17,963 nt of DNA from Bacteroidaceae bacterium (GTDB lineage: Bacteria > Bacteroidota > Bacteroidia > Bacteroidales > Bacteroidaceae). Below, in pieces: positions 1 to 8,138 of the stretch (positions within the stretch are counted from its first letter, which is position 1; every line of letters begins with the position of its first letter). Below the pieces are notes generated by a model, which saw only the letters and a list, made by a program, of their open reading frames with translations, searched no databases and had not been told where the DNA came from. Location: NCBI GenBank assembly GCA_021443405.1, contig JABUUA010000016.1:1-17963 (forward strand), in the 5' to 3' direction. Made by a program: the position numbers and the translations under genes.

Positions 1-93
1 GTACTACAAATCAGTTCTATATTTATTTTTGAAAGATTGAAAGATTGAAAGACGAAGATGAGTCTGTCGGACTTTTTAATGGCTGATTCGATT
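1..93. other. Non-coding end downstream of btuD, with short tandem repeat
   Basis: This is the 3' flank of the B12 operon. It holds two exact copies of the octamer GAAAGATT (31-38 and 39-46) plus a partial third (47-52). A weak 4-bp inverted repeat (AGTC/GACT, about 61-73) is followed by five T on the plus strand only. I see no convincing terminator for the minus-strand operon and no gene. The operon may end here or continue past the window edge. Confidence 0.5.
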
Positions 94-858
94 CTATATC
101 TGAATCGAGAAGCGAAGCGTCTGCTGATTGAACTGAATCGGCCCGCTCTGGAAGAAGCGTTCCAGCAGTCCGTCGGCGGCCAACTGGCGCGGCGTGCCGA
201 TGGCCAACGGCAGTTCGGGCTTGAGAAGCCACAGGCAGTCGGCCGTTTGCAACGCGAGGTCGAGGTCGTGGGTGCTGAGCAGCACGGTCTTGCCCATCTC
301 GTGACAGAGACGGCGCAGGAGCAACATGGTCTCCGCCTTGCTGGGATAATCGAGGAAAGCCGTCGGCTCGTCGAGCAGAATGATGGGTGTTCCCTGCGCC
401 AGCGCTTTGGCAATCATCACCTTCTGACGTTCTCCGTCGCTTAGCGTCCCCACTTGTCGGCGGGCAAAGTCCGTGACACCCACCTGCTCCATGGCCTCGT
501 CCACAGCGCGATGGTCCTCCGCCGTCAGTCGGCCCCAGTAGTTCGTGTAGGGCGAACGACCCATGGCCACCATGTCGCGCACCGTGATGCCCGGGGTGAC
601 GATGCGGTCGGTGAGCACCACCCCCACCCGCGTCGAGAGTTTCCGGGGCGGTATGTGCCGGACATCCTCGCCGCCCAGCACCATACGACCGCCCAACGGC
701 GGTTGGAAGCAGGCCAGCGTGCGCAGCAGCGTGCTCTTGCCCGCGCCGTTCGGACCGAGCAGACAGCACAGTTCGCCCTCGTGCAAGACGGCCGAGAAAG
801 GACCCGCCACACTGCGTTGCTTGTAGCCGATGACGAGGCGGTCAAGTTCGTAGTTCAT
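94..858 (-). CDS. btuD: ABC transporter ATP-binding protein, BtuD/FecE-type
   Basis: This is the cytoplasmic ATPase that should power cobalamin import through the BtuC permease encoded just before it. All core ABC motifs are visible in the 254 residues: Walker A GPNGAGKST (35-43), signature LSDGERQ (139-145), Walker B IILLDE with catalytic Glu164, a D-loop after it, and the switch His197 in STHD. Length is typical for the FecE/BtuD/HmuV family. The start at 858 overlaps the end of btuC by 17 bp, which implies translational coupling. The family alone cannot separate B12, heme and siderophore importers. The B12 assignment rests on the riboswitch-led operon and the BtuG-like gene. It is the last gene of the operon seen here. 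Confidence 0.9.
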   Translation of the reverse strand: MNYELDRLVIGYKQRSVAGPFSAVLHEGELCCLLGPNGAGKSTLLRTLACFQPPLGGRMVLGGEDVRHIPPRKLSTRVGVVLTDRIVTPGITVRDMVAMGRSPYTNYWGRLTAEDHRAVDEAMEQVGVTDFARRQVGTLSDGERQKVMIAKALAQGTPIILLDEPTAFLDYPSKAETMLLLRRLCHEMGKTVLLSTHDLDLALQTADCLWLLKPELPLAIGTPRQLAADGLLERFFQSGPIQFNQQTLRFSIQI

Positions 859-1918
859 GGCGACGGAGAATGACGTACAACACTACGGGCGCTCCCAAGA
901 TGGGAGTCACCACATTGACGGGCAACACACTCGACTCGCCCGGGACGGTGCAGATGAGGTTGCATACGAGCGTCAGCGCAGCGCCGCACAGCAGCGTGGC
1001 CGGCAGCAACGTCCGGTGATTGGCACTGCCCAGCAACATGCGAGCGATGTGAGGAACAGCCAGTCCCACAAACGAGATGGGACCGCAGAACGCCACGCTG
1101 CCCGCCGTGAGCAGGCCCGTGGTGCACAGCAAGATGGTCCGCGTCCGGGTGATTCGAACGCCCAAGTTCCGGGCATAATGGTCGCCCAACAGCAATGCGT
1201 TGAGCGGTTTGATGAGCAAGACGGCCATGGTGAGTCCTAACAAACTGATGGCCACGAAGTACGGCAGACGCGCCACGGACACGCCTGCAAACGAGCCCAT
1301 TCCCCACATCACCAGCGAATGAACACCCTCCTCTGTGGCGCTGTAGTTGAGCAACGAGATGAGACTGCTGGCGATGTAACCCACCATGATGCCGGCGATG
1401 AGCAACATCACATCGTTGCGCAACAGACTGTTGAGAAACAGGAGCAGGAGCATCACCGCCATCGCCCCCAGTAGCGCGGCCACAATGACAAGGGCAAAGC
1501 CGCCCAGCGTCACGTCGCCCGTGGTCACCACACCGCCCGCCACCAGCATCACCAGCGCCACGCCGAGGTTGGCACCACTGTCGATGCCCAGAATACTTGG
1601 CCCTGCCAGCGCATTGCGGAACGCGGTCTGTAGCAGCAGTCCCGCCCCAGCCAGCGAAGCGCCGCTCAGCAACGCCGTGACGGCCTGCGGCAGACGACTC
1701 TGCCAAACGATGAAGGACCACGACGGATGGTCCTCCACTCCTTCGCCCAAGAGCACGGCCGTGACGGCCCGGGCAGGGATGCGGACACTGCCCCAGTACA
1801 GCGACGCCAAGAACAGCAACGCCACCAACACCGCGAGGGCGACCAGCAAACACACGCCGCTCCGCTCGCGAAACGACGGAGAAACTTCAGGGGCTATGGG
1901 GGAAGTCTGTGCGGTCAT
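842..1918 (-). CDS. btuC: FecCD/BtuC-family cobalamin ABC permease
   Basis: This is the inner-membrane permease of the B12 importer. The protein is highly hydrophobic, with about ten predicted membrane segments. It has the family's usual features: an early segment after SFRERSG, a GLLLQTAFRNALAGP-type stretch like the conserved NPLA(E/D)P region of BtuC/FecD, and a FVGLAVPHIARML segment near the coupling region. The chosen start at 1918 (protein begins MTAQTSPIAP, 358 residues) fits the family length. An in-frame ATG at 2029 would add 37 non-homologous-looking residues that lie inside the upstream galactosidase gene. From 1918, the gap to the galactosidase stop is 7 bp, and the 3' end overlaps btuD by 17 bp. 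Specificity for cobalamin is inferred from context. Confidence 0.9.
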   Translation of the reverse strand: MTAQTSPIAPEVSPSFRERSGVCLLVALAVLVALLFLASLYWGSVRIPARAVTAVLLGEGVEDHPSWSFIVWQSRLPQAVTALLSGASLAGAGLLLQTAFRNALAGPSILGIDSGANLGVALVMLVAGGVVTTGDVTLGGFALVIVAALLGAMAVMLLLLFLNSLLRNDVMLLIAGIMVGYIASSLISLLNYSATEEGVHSLVMWGMGSFAGVSVARLPYFVAISLLGLTMAVLLIKPLNALLLGDHYARNLGVRITRTRTILLCTTGLLTAGSVAFCGPISFVGLAVPHIARMLLGSANHRTLLPATLLCGAALTLVCNLICTVPGESSVLPVNVVTPILGAPVVLYVILRRHELRT

Positions 1919-1925
1919 AACTTCT

Positions 1926-4900
1926 TTATCGGACGGACAATGTAAAGGCAAAATGCTTGGGCTGGCGGGCGTCGGGTTGATATTCGTCAAGCGTGTCGGC
2001 ACCCCACGAGTCGTTGCCTCCCACGCCATAGACCTCGGAATCCAGATTCACGTTGATGTAGCCGCAGGGAGTGAGGTCGGCGGGATGCTGGGCTCTCTCC
2101 AACGTTTCCTCGGTGTAGTTCCAGGCTCGGAACTGGCCGAGGCAGTCCTTCTCCGCAAAACTGACGTGCACATCGCCGAAGCGACACCAGTCCACATCGG
2201 TGCGGTTGGCGTTGTCCTGCGGCGCGATATAATCCACTTGGAACTGCTTGAGCGGCAACTGATAACGGCCCACGAAAGAGCCCGTCTTGCGGTCGCAATA
2301 GTTCTCCTGCGGACCTCGTCCCTGCCATTCTATGAGACTTTTACTCAGAGGCAGTCCCAAATGCATACCGAACTTCGGCATTCGCTCTGGAGTTTGTGCA
2401 GTTGGCCGGTAGTCCATAGCCACAGCCACGCCGCTGCCGCCCACCTCGTAGGTCAGGGTGAGGTTGGCCGAAACGTCAGGAAGTTGCAGCTGATAGGTCA
2501 CCTTCACCGCGCTGCCCGGTCGTTCCTCCACCGCCACCTGTGTGAGTGTCCGGTTGTCGGCAGCCGTTCGCCACGGCGCGCATTTTCGACCGTAGGCGTT
2601 GCGCTTCTGATTGTCGTTGGCAGGTTTCCAGAAATAAGGAGCCAGCGGCTGGGCCAGTTGTTCCACGCCGTGCTGTTTCCACGAAACGAGCGCCCCGCGT
2701 TCGTCGAAAGCGGCCTGCACTCCGTCCGCCGAAACACTCACGGCATTACCTTGGCGGTCAACGCGCGCATGCTCGGCAAAGTTGATATAGACAGATTGGG
2801 GGCGCTTGCACACAAACTGCTCGCGAGCGACGGCAAAACCTTTGGGCGCCCACAGCGTGGTCTCGGGCAGACAAGCGTAGATGTTACAGCAGACATCGTC
2901 ACTCGGACCGCGATAGCCGGGCAACGTGAGCTCGCCACGATTATCGGGCGTCACCCAGCCGCTATCGACGGGAATGCCTTCAGCAAGATAAACATACTTA
3001 TAGTCGTAGGCCGTCAGTTCGGTGAAGGACTCGTGGGAAACGATTTGCAACTCGCGGTCGTTCACCTGTCGGAAATCCAACGGCTGATAAACCTTCTGCA
3101 TCTCATAGTAGTGGGGATGCGGCTTCCGATCGGGGTCCACGACACCGTTGCAGCAGAACGGACCGTCGTTAGGCTGGTCGCCGAAGTCGCCTCCGTAGGC
3201 AAAGTCGTCGGGCGAGCAGGTAAGGTTCGGATTGTTGGTCTTCAGACCTTGGTCCACCCAATCCCATATGGCCGCCCCGACGGCGCCGGGATAGCGATAG
3301 ATAATGTCCCAGTATTCACGGAAATTGCCCAGCGAATTGCCCATGGCATGAGCATATTCGCGCATCATCACGGGACGTTGGCTCCGCTGTTGCTCCAGCA
3401 GTTGTTCGAAACGGGCGGGCGGCAGATAGCCGTCGTCATAGACATCCGACTTTTCGCGGTCGGTGTCGCAATACACCACGCGCGTGTCGTCCATTGCCCT
3501 CACGGTATCCACCATGGCTTGAACGTTGGTGCCGGCGATGGATTCGTTGCCCATCGACCAGAAAATCACCGAGGGGTGATTCTTGTCTCTCGCCACCAGA
3601 CTGGTGGCACGGTCCACAAAGGCGGTGCGCCACGTAGTGTCGTCGCCGAAGAAATGATTGCCCAAGCCGTAGGCGTGTGTCTCGTTGTTCGCCTCGTCCA
3701 TCACGTAAATGCCGTAGCGGTCACAGAGTTCATACCACAGGGGGTCGTTGGGATAATGACTGGTCCGCACCATGTTCACGTTGCCTTGCTTCATGAGTTC
3801 AAGGTCGCGGCGCATGGTGGCTTCGTCAACATAGCGGCCCGTCTGCGGATGATGTTCGTGGCGATTCACACCGCGCAGTTTCACGGGCTGACCGTTGACA
3901 AGCAGCACATCGCCCTTGATTTCCACGGTTCGAACGCCCACATGATTGGCAAATCGTTCCGTTACTTTAGAGCCTTTGAGCAGACTGACCGCAACCGGAT
4001 AGAGATAAGGACGTTCTGCCGACCACAACTGGGGGCGGTCCACGCCGCACATTACCTCCACTTCCTGCTCGGAGTCGGGCCGAACGACGGGAACCTTGAC
4101 CGTGTATTCCTTTCCTTCGAAGGTGAGACGGACCTCTTGCGACTTGGCCGCCTTCTTCCCCATATTGCGAACTTTAGCGCGCAACACCACTTGCGCCTGC
4201 TGATGGTCAGCGGACAGTCGGGTCTCCAGTTTATAGTCGCTCAGATGAACGAGTGGACGTGTCCATAAGTCCACCGACCGGTAAATGCCCGAAAGTCGAA
4301 ACATATCCTGGTCCTCGAGATACGAGCCATCGCTCCAGCGATAAACCTCGACGGCCAGTCGGTTACGGCCCGACTGCACATAAGGAGTGACGTCGAACTC
4401 AGCGGGCGACATAGAGTTTTGCGAATAGCCCACTTTCTGACCGTTCACCCACACATACATCGCCGACTTCACGCCCGCGAAATGCAGAAAGTAAGCCTTG
4501 TCGCTCTCCTTTTTATCGAGCAGAAACTCACACACATACGATCCCACAGGATTCCGATGGTCGTAGCTATAGAAATGCTTGGCAGGTTCGCGGGTCACGT
4601 AAGGAGGTTCCTTCTTGAAGGGATAACTCATGTTGGTGTAGATGGGCTTGCCATAACCTTGCGTCTGCCAGTTGCCGGGCACGTCAATCTTCGACCAACC
4701 GCTCTCATCGTAGTCCGCACGATAGAAATCCACGGGCCGATGCTCGGGGTCGGGACTCCAGCAGAAGGCCCATTTTCCGTTGAGCGACGTGACTTCCGGG
4801 TTTGCCGACTTATGTGTGGGCAGAACGAGGGTGGCGTGATACGGCAGTTTATGGATGCCGACCACCGACTGATCTTCCCAGTCGTGGTGCTCCTGAGCCG

Positions 4901-4949
4901 CGGCTCCGAGCGCCCACATGAGGGCGATGAAGAATACTCTGTATCGCAT
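1926..4949 (-). CDS. Exported GH2 beta-galactosidase (LacZ-type) inside the B12 operon
   Basis: This is a 1007-residue glycoside hydrolase of the large LacZ type, predicted to hydrolyse terminal beta-galactosides in the periplasm. A signal peptide covers about residues 1-19 (hydrophobic core, then GAAAQE). Domain order appears standard: sugar-binding jelly roll (about 45-235), Ig-like domain (about 240-340), TIM barrel (about 345-640), and a C-terminal beta-galactosidase small-chain domain (about 740-1000). The conserved RGVNRHEHHP starts at 359. The acid/base is Glu469 in WSMGNES and the nucleophile is Glu531 in REYAHAMGNS, so the enzyme should be active. It starts 2 bp after the btuF stop and ends 7 bp before btuC, so it is almost certainly co-transcribed with B12 import genes. 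It has no lipobox and no membrane anchor. Its natural substrate and its reason for being here are unknown. Bacteroidales GH2 enzymes usually sit in polysaccharide loci with SusC/SusD genes, and none are seen here. Confidence 0.93.
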   Translation of the reverse strand: MRYRVFFIALMWALGAAAQEHHDWEDQSVVGIHKLPYHATLVLPTHKSANPEVTSLNGKWAFCWSPDPEHRPVDFYRADYDESGWSKIDVPGNWQTQGYGKPIYTNMSYPFKKEPPYVTREPAKHFYSYDHRNPVGSYVCEFLLDKKESDKAYFLHFAGVKSAMYVWVNGQKVGYSQNSMSPAEFDVTPYVQSGRNRLAVEVYRWSDGSYLEDQDMFRLSGIYRSVDLWTRPLVHLSDYKLETRLSADHQQAQVVLRAKVRNMGKKAAKSQEVRLTFEGKEYTVKVPVVRPDSEQEVEVMCGVDRPQLWSAERPYLYPVAVSLLKGSKVTERFANHVGVRTVEIKGDVLLVNGQPVKLRGVNRHEHHPQTGRYVDEATMRRDLELMKQGNVNMVRTSHYPNDPLWYELCDRYGIYVMDEANNETHAYGLGNHFFGDDTTWRTAFVDRATSLVARDKNHPSVIFWSMGNESIAGTNVQAMVDTVRAMDDTRVVYCDTDREKSDVYDDGYLPPARFEQLLEQQRSQRPVMMREYAHAMGNSLGNFREYWDIIYRYPGAVGAAIWDWVDQGLKTNNPNLTCSPDDFAYGGDFGDQPNDGPFCCNGVVDPDRKPHPHYYEMQKVYQPLDFRQVNDRELQIVSHESFTELTAYDYKYVYLAEGIPVDSGWVTPDNRGELTLPGYRGPSDDVCCNIYACLPETTLWAPKGFAVAREQFVCKRPQSVYINFAEHARVDRQGNAVSVSADGVQAAFDERGALVSWKQHGVEQLAQPLAPYFWKPANDNQKRNAYGRKCAPWRTAADNRTLTQVAVEERPGSAVKVTYQLQLPDVSANLTLTYEVGGSGVAVAMDYRPTAQTPERMPKFGMHLGLPLSKSLIEWQGRGPQENYCDRKTGSFVGRYQLPLKQFQVDYIAPQDNANRTDVDWCRFGDVHVSFAEKDCLGQFRAWNYTEETLERAQHPADLTPCGYINVNLDSEVYGVGGNDSWGADTLDEYQPDARQPKHFAFTLSVR

Positions 4950-4951
4950 AA

Positions 4952-6061
4952 TTATTGGTCTTTGACCTTACAAAAGTAGGAATTATTTGCAGTAATTCCT
5001 AATTCAGGATGCAGAATGTGGATGAGATCGGCCAAAAGGCGTTCGGGATGAAAGGGCGTTTCCTCGAAGAAGTGGCTCTTCGTGGTGTGACATCCATAGA
5101 CGTTGCCCTGCTGAAAAGCGCGGAACTGTGCATAAGCGGGGTGTTCTGTCCGCAACTGAGTCAGCGTGAGAGGCACGGGTTGATTGTATTTCATGAGCCA
5201 AACGTCAGCGCCCTGCGCCGCTTCTAACACGGTCTCCAGCGCCATGGGCAGACTGCCGCTCTCGGGTCGGTCGCGAAAAACATAGTCAGCACCTGCATCG
5301 GCATAGAGAATGCCCATGGTGCTGCGCCCGCCCGGCACATGCCAAATGCCGTTGTAAGGTTGTTCCACGATGAGCGTGGGGCGGTGAACGGTCTGGGCGG
5401 CGCTGTCGCACAAAGCTAAATAGGCTGATTCCACGGCACGGAACAGACTGTCGGCTCGTTCTTCGACACCAAATAAAATTCCGAAAAACTTCATCCACTC
5501 GGCCCGAGCCAGCGGCGAAGCCTCCATGTAGTCGGCACACGGGATGATGGGAATGCCCAACTGCCCAACCCGGCCGTAGCCGCCTGAGTTCTCAAACAGA
5601 GAAGGCAACAGCACGTCGGGCATCGTTTCCATAATGCGCTCCACATTCGGTTCCATGCTGTTGCCCATGTCGGTGATTCGACCGTTGCGCACGCCTTCCT
5701 GAACAAAAGTAAGGTCGATATACGACAATTCACAAACGCCAGCAATGCGGTCGGCCACGCCTAATTCTTGCAGAAGAGCGCAGTGAACAGCGGTATATAC
5801 ACCGGCTCGCTTCACGGGTTCCCGCACGTCGTAACGCATAAGTTCTGCGGTGGTGTCCCACGGATTTTTCAGAATCACCTCTACGGCATCGGAGTGACGA
5901 ACGAGTGTTATCAGGCGGGCATAACGCATGGGGATGGTGTCGCCCTCCGCAGCCGCCACGTTGCTGGCAGATCGGCGGCAGGCCGTGCAGCACAGATTTC
6001 CCAAGATGAGAAAGGAGATGCCGGCCCAAACAAGCATTTGTCTTTTTATGTTCCGAACCAT
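4952..6061 (-). CDS. btuF: BtuF/FepB-type periplasmic cobalamin-binding lipoprotein
   Basis: This is the substrate-binding component of the ABC importer, which should carry cobalamin from the outer-membrane receptor to BtuC. The sequence resembles the periplasmic-binding fold of the BtuF/FepB/FhuD group. N-terminal features include LITLVRHSDAVEVILKNP and an IAGVCELSYIDL stretch. A central helix-like NVERIMETMPDVLL leads into the second lobe. The protein begins with a lipoprotein signal, with Cys28 as the likely acylated residue (CTAC). The Arg-Arg after it, in place of acidic residues, suggests periplasm-facing retention. I chose ATG at 6061 because it overlaps the btuB stop as TAATG, a coupling arrangement. 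An ATG at 6079 would add six residues and is possible. The stop is 2 bp from the beta-galactosidase start. Family members also bind heme or siderophores, so B12 is contextual. Confidence 0.87.
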   Translation of the reverse strand: MVRNIKRQMLVWAGISFLILGNLCCTACRRSASNVAAAEGDTIPMRYARLITLVRHSDAVEVILKNPWDTTAELMRYDVREPVKRAGVYTAVHCALLQELGVADRIAGVCELSYIDLTFVQEGVRNGRITDMGNSMEPNVERIMETMPDVLLPSLFENSGGYGRVGQLGIPIIPCADYMEASPLARAEWMKFFGILFGVEERADSLFRAVESAYLALCDSAAQTVHRPTLIVEQPYNGIWHVPGGRSTMGILYADAGADYVFRDRPESGSLPMALETVLEAAQGADVWLMKYNQPVPLTLTQLRTEHPAYAQFRAFQQGNVYGCHTTKSHFFEETPFHPERLLADLIHILHPELGITANNSYFCKVKDQ

Positions 6062-8091
6062 TATTTTCGTCGTTTCCATTGTGGTTTCAGTTCCAGAAAT
6101 ATTTCGAAATGGCGACCCGCCATGGGGCGGGCCAGCACCGTGACGTATTCTGTGCCCAAGATATTATAGACCGCCGCCTTTACCGAAGCGTGCATCCAAC
6201 GCCATTGGAAACGTTTCTCCAGCGTGACATCGGACATATAATAAGGTAACAGACGACCGGTTATGTAGTTCACTTCGTTGCTCGTGGTGGTGAAGCGCTC
6301 GCCGTAATGCGTCCACTGATAAGCCAACAACCACGAGCGCCACTGCACACGCGCCGCCACATTGGCGGAGGTGCGCGGAACATAACAGAGTTGTTTGCCG
6401 TACGAGGCGTCGGCGCCACTGAGTTCCTCGCCACGATTGAGCGACGGCGTGTAACTGAAATTCCCGCTGGCGGCGAGCGTCCAGTCGCTTCCCACGCGCA
6501 TTTCTCCCTCGAAATGCGCCTCCAGACCATAGTTGTGCACTTTCTTCACATTTGACGGTTGCCAGAAGCCTTTGGCGTTCGGGGTCCACAGAATCCAGTC
6601 GGTGATATAGGAGTCAAAGGCCGTGATATTGCCTTTCAGCGTATAGCACCGCCCTTGCCGAAGCATCTCCAGACCGCCGTCGTAGGTCACGCCCCGCTCG
6701 GGACGAAGGTCGGGATTTCCGCCGGGCAGGAAATAAAGGTCGTCCATCGTGGGATAACGGTAGTTGCGCGCCACGCTGGCCTTCAGCACAAGTCCCCAGG
6801 GGCGATGGATTTGGTAGTCGATGTAGAGCGCGGGAATAGGTGGAACAAGGTCGTTCGCATAACATTCCTGCCGCAACAATGCCGAGAGAGACAGCCTGTC
6901 TACCGGACGCCACTTGGCCGAGAGAGAAAGAGCTTCTTCCAGACGACCGCGACAATAGTTGTCTCCCATGTGAAACGGACTCAGGTCGCGACTGCGGACA
7001 TGGTTGTAATAGACCGAGGCCGAGGCCGTGAACAGCCAGTTGTCGGCGGGCATCCAGTCAGAAGTTCCCTGCACATAGGCCGTATGACTGCGGCTGCGCG
7101 ACTGTGTGACGATACTTTTCACTTCCTGCCGCCGCGTGAAATAGTCGTAGGCCATACGCTGACTGACCACGCCCATTCGCACTCCGGTATTCCAGTCGTT
7201 GCCAGTGTGGTCCCACGAAAGCACGCCGCGCACCGTGTGCTGATTCTGTTCGTTGGTGAAGGTCAGGTCATCCTTGTAATCCACGCTCAGGAAGGGCAGT
7301 CCGCGCAGTGAGTGTGCATACCACACCTGCGCCCCGAACCGGTTGTTGCGGCCGTCGCGATAATAAACGTCTTGCAACACATGAATGTCGTCGAAGTAAC
7401 CGCTCCGATTACGCTCGGTGGGATGATAACTGCGCACAATCGTTCCGTCGGCGTCACGCTCGTCCACCATCTTGTCGTAATTGGTGTAGCGGAAATCGTT
7501 GTCGCTTGTACTGTACACCACGCGCGTGCTCGTGCTCCACCGCTCGTTGCCGTACGTGAGGCGAAGGAACTGGTCGTAAGTGTCGTACGACCCGACGCCC
7601 TGCACATATTGCAAGCCCCAACCGCTGTCGTAGAGCGGTAGCGTGCGCAGGTCCACAGCGCCACCCAATCCGCCGCCCGTGACTGCGAGCGACGAAGCGC
7701 CGTGGAACAGCGAGGCTTGGTCGATGAAATAAGCGGGAATGGTGCTGAAGTCCACTGTGCCGAGCATGGGTGAATTGATTTTCATGCCGTTCCACAACAC
7801 CTGTGTGTGACTGGGCGACGTGCCTCGGAACTCCGCCGTCGATTCGGTGGCGCGCCCATATTGCTTGATGAATAACGAGGAATGACGGGTCAGAATATCG
7901 GCCATCGACAAGGCGATGTTCTGATGCAACACGGTGGTGTCCAGCTCCGTCTTCTCCAGTCCCACGTCCTTCATGCGGCGGATGGCGGCCACTTCCACCT
8001 CACGCAGCACCTCGTTCCGCTCCGAACGGGGCGCGGGTGCAAGTGAGTCGGCGGGCACAGTCAGCAGTGCCATGAGGAAGGACAACATCAT
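6061..8091 (-). CDS. btuB: BtuB-type TonB-dependent outer-membrane receptor
   Basis: This is the outer-membrane transporter expected to bring cobalamin into the periplasm using TonB energy. At 676 residues it is close to BtuB/colicin-receptor length and much shorter than SusC proteins. It lacks the N-terminal carboxypeptidase-like domain typical of SusC. A short signal peptide (about 1-18) precedes a possible TonB-box region (LREVEVAA, about 29-36). The plug domain covers about 50-150 and includes LSMADILTRHSSLFIKQYG, a TAEFRG motif, and GGLGGAVDL. The remainder is beta-barrel rich in alternating aromatic strands, ending in an aromatic-rich FEIFLELKPQW-type strand near the C-terminus. Two adjacent ATG codons occur at the start, and I took the first. 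It lies 47 bp after the PKD lipoprotein gene, and its stop overlaps the btuF start. Substrate is inferred from the riboswitch and BtuG-like neighbour. Confidence 0.9.
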   Translation of the reverse strand: MMLSFLMALLTVPADSLAPAPRSERNEVLREVEVAAIRRMKDVGLEKTELDTTVLHQNIALSMADILTRHSSLFIKQYGRATESTAEFRGTSPSHTQVLWNGMKINSPMLGTVDFSTIPAYFIDQASLFHGASSLAVTGGGLGGAVDLRTLPLYDSGWGLQYVQGVGSYDTYDQFLRLTYGNERWSTSTRVVYSTSDNDFRYTNYDKMVDERDADGTIVRSYHPTERNRSGYFDDIHVLQDVYYRDGRNNRFGAQVWYAHSLRGLPFLSVDYKDDLTFTNEQNQHTVRGVLSWDHTGNDWNTGVRMGVVSQRMAYDYFTRRQEVKSIVTQSRSRSHTAYVQGTSDWMPADNWLFTASASVYYNHVRSRDLSPFHMGDNYCRGRLEEALSLSAKWRPVDRLSLSALLRQECYANDLVPPIPALYIDYQIHRPWGLVLKASVARNYRYPTMDDLYFLPGGNPDLRPERGVTYDGGLEMLRQGRCYTLKGNITAFDSYITDWILWTPNAKGFWQPSNVKKVHNYGLEAHFEGEMRVGSDWTLAASGNFSYTPSLNRGEELSGADASYGKQLCYVPRTSANVAARVQWRSWLLAYQWTHYGERFTTTSNEVNYITGRLLPYYMSDVTLEKRFQWRWMHASVKAAVYNILGTEYVTVLARPMAGRHFEIFLELKPQWKRRK

Positions 8092-8138
8092 CGGGGATGG
8101 ATTTTATCTCATTGTCGTTTTCTGTTCTCGGAGTTTTG

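Noticed and set aside
31..52. Short tandem repeat GAAAGATT considered as a CRISPR or phase-variation tract
   Set aside because: There are only two full copies, with no spacers and no promoter next to it, so it is probably simple slippage.
61..79. Small inverted repeat before TTTTT, considered as the terminator of the B12 operon
   Set aside because: The stem is only 4 bp and the T-run follows on the plus strand, the wrong orientation for the minus-strand operon.
1919..2029. The upstream ATG that would extend btuC by 37 residues
   Set aside because: The extension lies within the end of the galactosidase gene and lacks permease-like sequence. The ATG at 1918 fits family length and operon spacing.
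1386..4268. A 960-codon open frame on the plus strand, opposite btuC and the beta-galactosidase
   Set aside because: It lies antisense to two clear genes and has no recognisable domain or signal. Long antisense frames are expected in GC-rich coding sequence.
6061..8091. The TonB-dependent receptor considered as a SusC-type glycan transporter serving the galactosidase
   Set aside because: It is too short, lacks the SusC N-terminal domain, and has no SusD partner. The riboswitch and BtuG-like neighbour point to cobalamin.
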